Positions 1 to 6,941 of a DNA stretch of 64,000 nucleotides are shown piece after piece. Below the pieces are notes generated by a model. It saw nothing but the letters and a program-made list of their open reading frames with translations. It was not told where the DNA came from and made no database searches. Position 1 is the first letter of the stretch. Each line of letters begins with the position of its first letter. The position numbers and the translations under genes were made by a program. Source of the stretch: CAZOWM01 sp964583615 (GTDB lineage Bacteria; Spirochaetota; B62-G9; DRHN01); contig CAZOWM010000009.1 in the NCBI GenBank assembly GCA_964583615.1, positions 1-64,000 of the forward strand, read 5' to 3'.

Positions 1-316
1 GGTCACCGAAAATGTATTTCTCCAGCCGCCCGCGCTGAATACGAGCATGTCGCTGCGTGAACCGTCCCGTTTCTTCCAGCACACGACGGATGTGTGGACA
101 TTCCCCCCAGATAAAAAAGGGGGTTGCGTACTGGCGAAATGTGGGAGCCTCACGCTCCTCTCCAAGCATGTCCGCCATGAACGCTTCCGCTGCCTCACGC
201 GTTCGACACCCCGTTGTGTAGTAATTGAGATTCTCTCCGGTGATAAGCCCAGACTCGGGATTGAGCCTGTAGTACCAGAAAGCACCACGCTTTTTGAGGT
301 AGTATGGACGCTTCAC
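1..316 (-). CDS. Phage-type tyrosine integrase, N-terminal part (runs off left edge)
   Basis: The minus strand is open from a GTG at 316 to the window edge, giving about 105 residues. The start reads VKRPYYLKKRGAFWYYRL, then a middle part with TGCRTREAAEAF, then PFFIWGECPHIRR and RHARIQRGRLEKYIFGD. This is the pattern of the N-terminal SAM-like (arm and core-binding) region of phage or island tyrosine recombinases: a strand-rich 'YWYYRL' start followed by a helical core-binding domain. The catalytic domain with the R-K-H-R-H-Y residues would lie left of the window and is not seen. A stop (TGA, 332-334) lies just upstream in frame, so GTG 316 is the likely start; a G-rich stretch precedes it. 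The gene begins 125 bases beyond the 3' end of tRNA-Arg and on the same strand, the usual place for an integrase of an element inserted in a tRNA gene. Family assignment is fairly sure; whether the gene is intact cannot be known. Confidence 0.75.
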   Translation of the reverse strand, partial: MKRPYYLKKRGAFWYYRLNPESGLITGENLNYYTTGCRTREAAEAFMADMLGEEREAPTFRQYATPFFIWGECPHIRRVLEETGRFTQRHARIQRGRLEKYIFGD

Positions 317-440
317 CCCTATCCCCGTCTCTCAGAGCATTATAACCTTAGTTCATTTATAGCACAATGGACTAAGACTCCAACCATTGCCAGAGAGAAC
401 GGTTCGACCCGTAACTGATTGAAGGATATGGGGTAGGATT
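317..440. other. Spacer between integrase start and tRNA-Arg 3' end; probable attachment-site side
   Basis: These 124 bases hold no gene I can support. If the integrase belongs to an element inserted in tRNA-Arg, the recombination junction (attL or attR) should lie at or just left of 441, overlapping the tRNA 3' end. The second copy of the repeat is not in the window, so the junction cannot be fixed. A patch at about 373-412 contains a short stem-loop (TGGA/TCCA) and a TTCGAC stretch that faintly recall tRNA arms, but it does not fold as a tRNA. Confidence 0.35.
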
Positions 441-514
441 CGGGCAATACAGGATTCGAACCTGCGACCTCTGGCTCCGGAGGCCAGCGCTCTATCCAGC
501 TGAGCTAATTGCCC
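441..514 (-). tRNA. tRNA-Arg (anticodon CCG)
   Basis: On the minus strand a full cloverleaf can be drawn: acceptor GGGCAAT/ATTGCCC, D-arm GCTC/GAGC, anticodon stem CTGGC/GCCAG around the loop CTCCGGA, and T-arm GCAGG/CCTGT with loop TTCGAAT. The anticodon is CCG, reading the arginine codon CGG. The discriminator is G at 441 and CCA is not encoded. The adjacent integrase start suggests the 3' half serves as the attachment site of an integrated element. Confidence 0.93.
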
Positions 515-605
515 TGTGCTTTGTGAAATATAATAGCTGGAAAATGAAAAACATTCAAGAAAGATTTTCACGAAAACAATGCATGAAAAAAGCGCGGAAT
601 GCAGG

Positions 606-1505
606 TCAGATGGTCACGGTCTTTCGAGTATAGCCTTCGATTTTCCCGACCCCTTTTTCTTTGGCCAGTGCGATGTAGCTGATCCGCTCCGGAAGCATTC
701 CAAAAAGCCCCGCTGTTTCCGCATCTGCGCTCGCAACGTTTGAAGATGCGATTACCGTGTCAAGGCGCTTGAGATAGTCGGCACTTCCTCCTGTGGGACC
801 GTTTTTCAGCATTATGTTCGTGGCGTCCACCACGGTGAGGTGAGAGCGCACCGCCATGTTGATGTCCGAGATCGCGTCATGAAGCTGCCAGTGCCAGCGT
901 GATCTGTTGTCTCCGGTGATCCCCATGAGATTTTTCATTCCGATCGTGAGAGCTGCGGAAGAATGGTGTTTGGCAACAGGCACGTTTATGAGTACATCGG
1001 ACTCGAGGATGTATTTGTTGACCGTGGTCTCCTTGAGAAAAGAGGCATCCTTTATGGAAATGGATTTGTAGAGCTTTTTGGATACCTTATTTACCTCAAA
1101 CACGTTTGCACCCGCTGATTCCGCTGCCTCAGCGATCCCCGACGTGACGTATGTCAGGGAAGGGTTGTTGCAGGAACGGTCGAACACGTACACTTTCGCT
1201 GCGAGCGCCTGATAGCAGAGGTGCACGATTGTTCGCACAATGTCCGGGTCTGTGGTCGCCTTGAGCTCGGGGGGGGAGTTCCACGCGATGTTTGGCTTTA
1301 CAACCACGATGTCTCCGGGTTTCACATACTTCTGTATGCCGCCCACAAGGCGGATTGCCTCCTCAACCGCCTTTTCATGATCCGCGCTGCGGGCAATGCC
1401 GACATCATACTCCTGTTCCACTGAGTCGGGAAACAGTTTACGTACGGAAAAGTAAAATGCGGTTGAGAACGCCGCTTTCAAAAAGTCACGTCTGTTCATG
1501 TTCAT
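606..1505 (-). CDS. DUF362 family protein with twin-arginine signal
   Basis: 299 residues. The N-terminus has a Tat-type motif (RRDFLKAAF, residues 5-13) followed by a short hydrophobic stretch, so export of a folded protein is predicted. The rest matches the DUF362 family: a KPGDIVVVKPNIAWN segment near residues 62-76, a C-N-N-P segment near 110, and a conserved middle part reading DVLINVPVAKHHSSAALTI, followed by GMKNLMGI. Some DUF362 proteins carry ferredoxin-like clusters, but no cysteine cluster is visible here. The biochemical role of the family is not settled and I do not assign one. Translation could begin at ATG 1505 or at ATG 1499. The second keeps the Tat motif and fits a promoter whose -10 box lies only eight bases upstream. 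The gene follows rlmN on the same strand with a gap of 27 bases. Confidence 0.8.
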   Translation of the reverse strand: MNMNRRDFLKAAFSTAFYFSVRKLFPDSVEQEYDVGIARSADHEKAVEEAIRLVGGIQKYVKPGDIVVVKPNIAWNSPPELKATTDPDIVRTIVHLCYQALAAKVYVFDRSCNNPSLTYVTSGIAEAAESAGANVFEVNKVSKKLYKSISIKDASFLKETTVNKYILESDVLINVPVAKHHSSAALTIGMKNLMGITGDNRSRWHWQLHDAISDINMAVRSHLTVVDATNIMLKNGPTGGSADYLKRLDTVIASSNVASADAETAGLFGMLPERISYIALAKEKGVGKIEGYTRKTVTI

Positions 1506-1506
1506 T

Positions 1507-1536
1507 ACTATAGCAGAACGCCCCGCTCTGAATCAA
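1507..1536 (-). promoter_or_regulatory. Candidate promoter of the DUF362 gene
   Basis: Read on the minus strand: -35 TTGATT (1536-1531), 18-base spacer, -10 TATAGT (1512-1507). The -35 box overlaps the rlmN stop codon. The predicted transcription start falls at about 1500, next to ATG 1499, which would make the message leaderless. No Shine-Dalgarno sequence is seen, which agrees with this. Confidence 0.45.
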
Positions 1537-2624
1537 GCGTTTTTTCTCCTGATCGAAAAAGAACGGGGCGAAGATCCATTGACCGGTGCACGCACATTCA
1601 CCCCCCATGCGAGCTGACCGCACGAAGCGGAAATGTCCCTGCCCTTGCGGTACCGTTCTGAAACAACGATTCCACGCCGCTCAAGCGTATCCCTGAAGAA
1701 AAAGACTGTTTTTGTACTTGGGGGACTCAAGCCTGTTCCTTCAACTCTGTTGAACCTTATGAGGTTTACATGACAGCCGGTTTCTTGTGCGAACTGTGCA
1801 AGCGTTCTGGCATCTTCAGCCGAATCATTGACTCCGCGCATCAGTGTATATTCGAGGCTCACTCTTTTTCCAGTATTTTTTCTGTAGAATACAACAGCAT
1901 TTTTAAGATCTTGCAGAGGGTTGCTTTTTGCAACGGGGATGATCTTCCGTCTCGTTTCCTCAATTGCGGAGCCGATGGATACCGCAAGCCTTGGATGGAG
2001 GTCTGCCCTGGCGAGGTCGTAGATCCGTGCTGTAATCCCGCATGTCGAGATGACAGTCTTTCGCACACCAATTCCTATACTGCTGAGAAGCCGGAGAGCG
2101 GACACGACAGACTCAAAGTTGAAAAGCGGTTCTCCCATTCCCATAAAGAGAACACTGCTGGGTTTTCCGTGGTTTTCCATGAGTGTGAGCACCTGGCCGA
2201 CGATCTCGCCGGATGTGAGATTCCTGATGAACCCCATCCTGCCTGTTGCGCAGTACAGGCATTTTACTGCACATCCCGCCTGTGAGGATATGCAAAACGA
2301 GGTTCTTTCCCCGTCGCCTGAGAGCACAACTGATTCGATTGCGGTATTTTTTTCGAGTAAGAAGCTGTATTTTTTTGCATCCTTCTTTTTTGCCTCGATC
2401 GTCTGTATAACGCGCGGGTAGCCGATGAAGAACTGTTTTTCCAATTTTTCTCTTAGATTCTTCGGAAGGTCAGTCATCTCTTCGAAGCTCTTGGAATATT
2501 TACGGTACACCCAGTTGAAAATCTGGCTTCCGTGAAAGGCACTGAACCCCCAGGATTGCACACGTGTCCTCAGTGTTTCTTCCATTTCACCGATGATGTT
2601 CGTTTTTTCTTTGTCTTTGGACAT
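1533..2624 (-). CDS. rlmN: 23S rRNA (adenine-2503-C2)-methyltransferase RlmN
   Basis: 363 residues, normal for the family. A radical-SAM enzyme that methylates C2 of A2503 in 23S rRNA, and in many bacteria A37 of some tRNAs. The radical-SAM cysteines are visible as CAVKCLYC (about residues 118-125). The substrate-linking cysteine near the C-terminus is present in ISASCGQLAWG (about residue 335). Other family segments are VLFMGMGEPLFN, VISTCGI and LEYTLMRGVND. The start ATG 2624 is chosen because AAGAGGA lies eight bases upstream; a TTG directly before it is less likely. The TPR gene lies upstream on the same strand after 109 bases. Confidence 0.95.
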   Translation of the reverse strand: MSKDKEKTNIIGEMEETLRTRVQSWGFSAFHGSQIFNWVYRKYSKSFEEMTDLPKNLREKLEKQFFIGYPRVIQTIEAKKKDAKKYSFLLEKNTAIESVVLSGDGERTSFCISSQAGCAVKCLYCATGRMGFIRNLTSGEIVGQVLTLMENHGKPSSVLFMGMGEPLFNFESVVSALRLLSSIGIGVRKTVISTCGITARIYDLARADLHPRLAVSIGSAIEETRRKIIPVAKSNPLQDLKNAVVFYRKNTGKRVSLEYTLMRGVNDSAEDARTLAQFAQETGCHVNLIRFNRVEGTGLSPPSTKTVFFFRDTLERRGIVVSERYRKGRDISASCGQLAWGVNVRAPVNGSSPRSFSIRRKNA

Positions 2625-2733
2625 CAATGCGGTCCTCTTGAGATTAAAAGCACACAGAGAAAAGATAATTGTTCGTGGGAAAAATCAAACCGCTGTTTGA
2701 AAAAGTCAGTGCAGGGACACCTAATGCGCTTTT

Positions 2734-3840
2734 TTACAGCTTCTGTTTTAATACCTTCACGCGCTTTTTAATTTCGTCGTTTACAATTCCTTTTTTCATT
2801 ACTGCAGTAAGCACTGAAATTCCCATGTCGATTCTGTTTGTTTCAACGTAGCACTCTGAGAGAAGAATAGCCAGCTGATAGTTGAGGCCGGACATCCGCT
2901 CGAGCTGTGTGAGATTTTCTATTGCGGCTTCGTAGTTTTTTTCCATCTTGTCGAGGATGCTGAGGCCGAGTATTGCGTAGTAATCGAACTCCCGTTCGAT
3001 TGCCTTTTTGTAGTAGTAACGCGCGGTCTCCAGGTTTCCGAGGTTTCTGTAGGAGTCTCCCAGACGGGTGAGGATTTTTCTGTTGTAAGGGTCGTTTTTC
3101 AGGATTCTGCGCCAGTATTCTGCCGCCTTGACGTAGTCCCGCAACCCCCTGTAGCAATCAGCAATCCCATAAAGCGCATAGAAGTTTTCCTGCTCGATAT
3201 CGAGCGCTTTGTAGAAGTATTTCAATCCTTCGCTGAACTGCTTCAGCTTTCTGAAACAGTTGCCTGCATTTGTGAGGACTTTCACGTCATTGGGTTCCAG
3301 TTCAAGAAGACGGTTCCAGAACTCGAGCGCCTTCTTGAACTCATTTTTTTCGAAATACACCAGTCCCAGACCGGAGAGCACGTAAGGGTTATGTTTGTCC
3401 ACGGACAGTGCTTTCTCGTATTTTTGCATAGCCTCATTCAAATGTCCGGTTTTCCTGTATGTGTCTCCGAGTCGCGTTATGATCGCAATATCGAACTCGT
3501 TTTCACTGTAAGAAAGATACTCCTCCCATATGTTTATGGCGTCCTCGTTGTGTTTCAGTGCCCTGTACGCGTCCGCAATCCCGATCATTGCAAATTTGTT
3601 CACTGGATCAACCAAAAGCGCGCTTTCGTAGAAATCAACTGATTTTTGGAAATTTTTTTCTCCCCTGGAGATATCGCCGAGCCCTACAAGCGCATAAATG
3701 TTTTTTTTGTCCAGTTTGAGAATTTTCTGAAATTCCTTTTCAGCCTCTCGATATCGCTTTTCTTTCAGGAGCCGGTACCCGGACTTTGAGAGCTCGGGTA
3801 TTCTCTGCCACTCCCCGTAATCCTTTTTTTGTTTTTTCAT
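2734..3840 (-). CDS. Tetratricopeptide-repeat protein
   Basis: 368 residues made almost wholly of TPR units of 34-36 residues from about residue 15 to 310 (for example EFQKILKLDKKNIYALVGLG, then YESALLVDPVNKFAMIGIADAYR). No signal peptide or membrane segment is seen, so it is probably a cytoplasmic protein-interaction scaffold. The start overlaps the stop of the preceding 96-residue gene (ATGA, 3837-3840), so the two are translationally coupled and probably work together. The partner or process is not indicated by the sequence. Similar TPR proteins are common in spirochaetes. Confidence 0.85.
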   Translation of the reverse strand: MKKQKKDYGEWQRIPELSKSGYRLLKEKRYREAEKEFQKILKLDKKNIYALVGLGDISRGEKNFQKSVDFYESALLVDPVNKFAMIGIADAYRALKHNEDAINIWEEYLSYSENEFDIAIITRLGDTYRKTGHLNEAMQKYEKALSVDKHNPYVLSGLGLVYFEKNEFKKALEFWNRLLELEPNDVKVLTNAGNCFRKLKQFSEGLKYFYKALDIEQENFYALYGIADCYRGLRDYVKAAEYWRRILKNDPYNRKILTRLGDSYRNLGNLETARYYYKKAIEREFDYYAILGLSILDKMEKNYEAAIENLTQLERMSGLNYQLAILLSECYVETNRIDMGISVLTAVMKKGIVNDEIKKRVKVLKQKL

Positions 3841-4127
3841 TTTTCTATCTTCACCGTGTCTTCATTTAGCCACTTTTTTAATACCATTGCCATTCTTTCG
3901 GTGAGCTCACGTATACGCTTTTCATATTTCGCTTCGAGATAAAAGTGAAGCGCCCTGAACGGATTTTTTTTCTCAAAAAAATAATAGTCACCAACCCTTA
4001 TGAGTCCGTCCTTGTACGCTGTTGTGATGAAAATTTTTGCCGCTCTTTCAATTTCTCCGCTGTTGAGCAGCTCATTTCCCTTTCTGATCAAGATAATTCT
4101 TTCTTTCGGGGTCAGTACTTTTTCCAT
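3837..4127 (-). CDS. Small hypothetical protein coupled to the TPR gene
   Basis: 96 residues, not recognised. The sequence (LTPKERIILIRKGNELLNSG, later a YYFFEKKNPFRALHFYLEAKYE segment) has the helix-turn-helix rhythm of one or two degenerate TPR-like repeats and no membrane segment. It overlaps the downstream TPR gene by four bases. It may be an N-terminal partner of that protein. First gene of the minus-strand group and divergent from rsmE. Confidence 0.7.
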   Translation of the reverse strand: MEKVLTPKERIILIRKGNELLNSGEIERAAKIFITTAYKDGLIRVGDYYFFEKKNPFRALHFYLEAKYEKRIRELTERMAMVLKKWLNEDTVKIEK

Positions 4128-4276
4128 GTTTGTATAATAGTGTATCGTGTTATTGATATTTTTTCAATAGCGCTTTTCAAATTGACTTAAATATTTGACA
4201 ATAATAACTTAACCTTATTAAAACGAAAGCCGCAATATCCTTGAGAGTTCTGCTCGATCGGAAAGGTATGTATAAC

Positions 4277-5044
4277 ATGAAATCAGACCTGTTGTGCGGC
4301 AAACACATTTTTCTCGACACTGGGAGCAAACAGGGGAATCGCGTGTATATCGGAGGAGACTCGTTACACTATCTGAAGAATGTCCTGCGCGCACGGCGGG
4401 GCACGATATTCGAAGCCGTTATTGAAGACCATCGGCATAAACTTATCGTAACCGATATCACCAAAACCCAGATGATCTGCGATGTCATCGAATATGACAG
4501 GGTGAGGGAACACCGGGGTGTCTGTATACATGTCTACCAGGGGATGCTCAAATCGAAGAAGATGGGTTTTGTGATTTCCAAGTTGAGTGAGATCGGTGTC
4601 AAAACGCTGTTCCCACTGAAAACGGAACGCACTGTTCCGGCAGTCGACATCGGTGAAGAAAAGATGAAAAGGTGGGTCAAGATTGCCGAGGAAGGCGCAA
4701 AAGTATCGGGGGCTGAGAGGGTGATGCATGTTTGCACCCCCGATTTTTTTCATTCGGTGCTGCCGTTGCTGAACAAGAACAGACGCGACGTCATACTTTT
4801 TTTCAGCACCGCTGACGAAGGAGCGCACATCAGGAACACACTTGAGGAAATCGAATATCGTCCTGGAAAGGCGTTCCACCTTTTTTTCGGTCCTGAAGGG
4901 GGCTTCACCCGTCAGGAAGAGGAGTACGCTGCAGCTCATCATGCGCTTTTAGTATCTATGGGAGACTTTGTGCTGAAAGCTGAGACCGCTTCAATCGTGG
5001 GGGCGGGATTTGTTCGTCTATACTATTCAGGGAAAAAAGACTAA
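4277..5044 (+). CDS. rsmE: 16S rRNA (uracil-1498-N3)-methyltransferase RsmE
   Basis: 255 residues, close to the usual 240-250. SPOUT-class enzyme methylating N3 of U1498 in 16S rRNA. Seen: an N-terminal PUA-like part (DSLHYLKNVLRARRGTIFEAV), then the trefoil-knot part with KMGFVISKLSEIGV, FPLKTERT, KRWVKIAEEGAKVSGAERVM, FFGPEGGFTRQEE and LKAETASIVG. Start chosen at ATG 4277 because GGAAAGG ends ten bases upstream; in-frame TTG 4241 and ATG 4268 are alternatives. First gene of a tight group (gap of three bases to the next) running to recN. Confidence 0.93.
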   Translation: MKSDLLCGKHIFLDTGSKQGNRVYIGGDSLHYLKNVLRARRGTIFEAVIEDHRHKLIVTDITKTQMICDVIEYDRVREHRGVCIHVYQGMLKSKKMGFVISKLSEIGVKTLFPLKTERTVPAVDIGEEKMKRWVKIAEEGAKVSGAERVMHVCTPDFFHSVLPLLNKNRRDVILFFSTADEGAHIRNTLEEIEYRPGKAFHLFFGPEGGFTRQEEEYAAAHHALLVSMGDFVLKAETASIVGAGFVRLYYSGKKD

Positions 5045-5047
5045 AAA

Positions 5048-5782
5048 ATGAAAAGAGATCGTATACTCGGTATTCCGTTCAACAATCTCACGGCTGATGA
5101 GATACTGGCAATGGTCGAACATTTCATGCGCGATTCAAAATCTCACATCATGGTTTTTCTCTCTCTTCCGCTTTTGGTGGTGGCGCGGAGAAACAAGATG
5201 CTTCGCATTTTTCTTGAGGAGGCTGATATTATCATTCCAAGCGGGAAATATATCCAGTGGGCTGCACGTCTTTTGAAACATCCATTAAAGGAGCTCCTCG
5301 ATCCCTCACTTTTTGTGAAGCAGCTTATGCAACAATCAGTGGTGCTGGGCAAAAATGTGTACCTGTTCGGGGGGAAGGGAAACACAATCGAGAAAGCCTT
5401 TTCAAATCTGAAAAAGGAAATTCCGAAACTGTTTGTTATCGGAAAACACAGGGCGGGGTATAAAAAGTCGAAACACGAAAATATCGTGATGGCGATTGGT
5501 AAAGCTTCCCCTGATTATTTTTTTATTGGCCTCGGTTCACCGCAGGAAGAAATATGGGTCAATAGAAACAAAAGACACATAAATGCACGTCTCATTATCC
5601 TTATTGAGGGTTTGTTTGATCTGTATGCAGGAAACATTAAAAAGATTCCCTATAGAAAGAACTGGAGTTTTGAGAATGCCCCGAAAAGGGAAATCCTGTC
5701 CACGCACGGTTTCAAACGTGTTTTGCGAATACCAATTTTTGTCATCTTGGTCTTGATCCAAAGAGCCTTCTGGAAGAATTGA
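5048..5782 (+). CDS. WecG/TagA/CpsF-family glycosyltransferase homologue, probably inactive
   Basis: 244 residues, the normal family length. Family members transfer N-acetylmannosamine or a related sugar to a lipid-linked acceptor (GT26). Recognisable parts are FLEEADIIIPSGKYIQWAARLL (residues 56-76), VYLFGGKGNTIEKAF, and YFFIGLGSPQEEIW (157-170). By eye, active members have a TxN pair near residues 37-39 and a P-D-G motif with the catalytic Asp near 65. Here the first reads F37-L-S39 and the second reads PSG, with Ser65 in place of Asp. A usually conserved Arg near 83 is Leu. The Gln of the PQE motif is kept. The fold seems intact, but ordinary transferase activity is doubtful. The next ATG follows the stop by two bases. 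Confidence 0.75.
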   Translation: MKRDRILGIPFNNLTADEILAMVEHFMRDSKSHIMVFLSLPLLVVARRNKMLRIFLEEADIIIPSGKYIQWAARLLKHPLKELLDPSLFVKQLMQQSVVLGKNVYLFGGKGNTIEKAFSNLKKEIPKLFVIGKHRAGYKKSKHENIVMAIGKASPDYFFIGLGSPQEEIWVNRNKRHINARLIILIEGLFDLYAGNIKKIPYRKNWSFENAPKREILSTHGFKRVLRIPIFVILVLIQRAFWKN

Positions 5783-5784
5783 CA

Positions 5785-6921
5785 ATGGGACTGTTCTCGG
5801 TCGTGGTTGTAGTGAAAAATAAAGAGCCCGGTCTGCTCTCCATTGCGGAAAAGAGAGAGAAAGCGCTTGTTCCTCTTCTCAATGGAGTAAAAATCATTGA
5901 CTGCTACCTGAACCGTTTTTGCTCAAGAGAATTCGGGAAAGTATCGGTTATAACGGAAAAGGATATGACAGGAGTTCGAGAGCACGTGGTGTACAATTAC
6001 AGCGCAAGCAACATCCGCGTCATTCATGAAGCGAATGTGCTCGACTCTCTTTTTCAGGCATTCAGGAGCTGGAAACGATGTCCTGCGCTCCTGCTGCGGG
6101 CGGATGGATTGCTGCTTCCCGACTGGGACGATTTTATCGGATTTCTGAAAAAGCTTCCGGACGAGAATTGCACGCTTCAGACACGCGAGAAAAAGGTGTT
6201 CGGATTTTATATCCAGGATATATCGGTCTTGAGTACCTTGAGAAATGAAAGCCCAGATTTCAGACCGGACGGGTCTCCGGTAGACAGGATGTGGGAACTC
6301 ATTTCCGATGTACTTCATAGATCATCGAAACCTGTTGAATATAACACCCGATACGATACACTTGCGACAGTTGCCGACTACTATCGGGTTCAGTTCGAGC
6401 TCTTCCGAAATTTTGGAAAGCTTTCGGTTCAACAGAGAATTCCTCCTTCCATCGGCATCGATGAGGAAGAGGCTGCACGCATAACTGAGTACGGACACGT
6501 GGTCAATGCATATGTTTCGTTTTCGAGCACGATTGAGGGATATGTGAAAGGATCGGTAATATTTCCACATGTGCGGGTGGGGAAAAATGCCCGGGTGATC
6601 AATTCAGTTATCATGGATCACAACTATATTGGAAGCGGCGCGAACGTGATAAACACCATACTATGCGACAACAGTGAACTGTTCTCGAAAGTCACCCCGA
6701 ATATTGGAGAAAATGCTTTTATCGGAGAGGAAAATCCACGGGGTGCAAACGCCGCATTTCCCGGGTTTCTTCACAGTGGAATCACGCTCATCGGCCAGAA
6801 CGTTGAGATTCCGAAGGCATATAAAATTTCGCGGAATTGCTATATTGCATCAAACATAAACAGGTCTTTGTTGAAAGAACGCGCATTTGTAAAGGCGGGA
6901 GAGTCCGTTTTGAGCGTATAA
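5785..6921 (+). CDS. GlgC/GlgD-like nucleotidyltransferase homologue lacking the nucleotide-binding loop
   Basis: 378 residues. The layout matches ADP-glucose pyrophosphorylase and its GlgD-type regulatory relatives: an N-terminal Rossmann-like domain (residues 1-240) and a C-terminal left-handed beta-helix (about 250-375, hexapeptides such as VKGSVIFPHVRVGKNARVIN). The segment around residues 20-45 (AEKREKALVPLLNGVKIIDCYLNRF) matches the family stretch R-x-x-A-x-x-P-x-x-G...IDxxLxN. The preceding GGxGTRL phosphate-binding loop, essential for catalysis, is not present. A non-catalytic, GlgD-like role is the best inference. Start ATG 5785 has GGAAG eight bases upstream; an in-frame TTG two codons earlier is less likely. 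Confidence 0.75.
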   Translation: MGLFSVVVVVKNKEPGLLSIAEKREKALVPLLNGVKIIDCYLNRFCSREFGKVSVITEKDMTGVREHVVYNYSASNIRVIHEANVLDSLFQAFRSWKRCPALLLRADGLLLPDWDDFIGFLKKLPDENCTLQTREKKVFGFYIQDISVLSTLRNESPDFRPDGSPVDRMWELISDVLHRSSKPVEYNTRYDTLATVADYYRVQFELFRNFGKLSVQQRIPPSIGIDEEEAARITEYGHVVNAYVSFSSTIEGYVKGSVIFPHVRVGKNARVINSVIMDHNYIGSGANVINTILCDNSELFSKVTPNIGENAFIGEENPRGANAAFPGFLHSGITLIGQNVEIPKAYKISRNCYIASNINRSLLKERAFVKAGESVLSV

Positions 6922-6941
6922 ACGACCTGTCAGGGGAAACG

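Noticed and set aside
361..420. tRNA-like patch with a TTCGAC loop and a possible AAG anticodon
   Set aside because: Only a four-pair stem can be formed in each arm, and no acceptor stem closes; not a tRNA.
353..571. Minus-strand reading frame with the peptide QLAQLDRALASGARGRRFE
   Set aside because: This is the well-known false translation of a tRNA gene; the frame overlaps tRNA-Arg(CCG).
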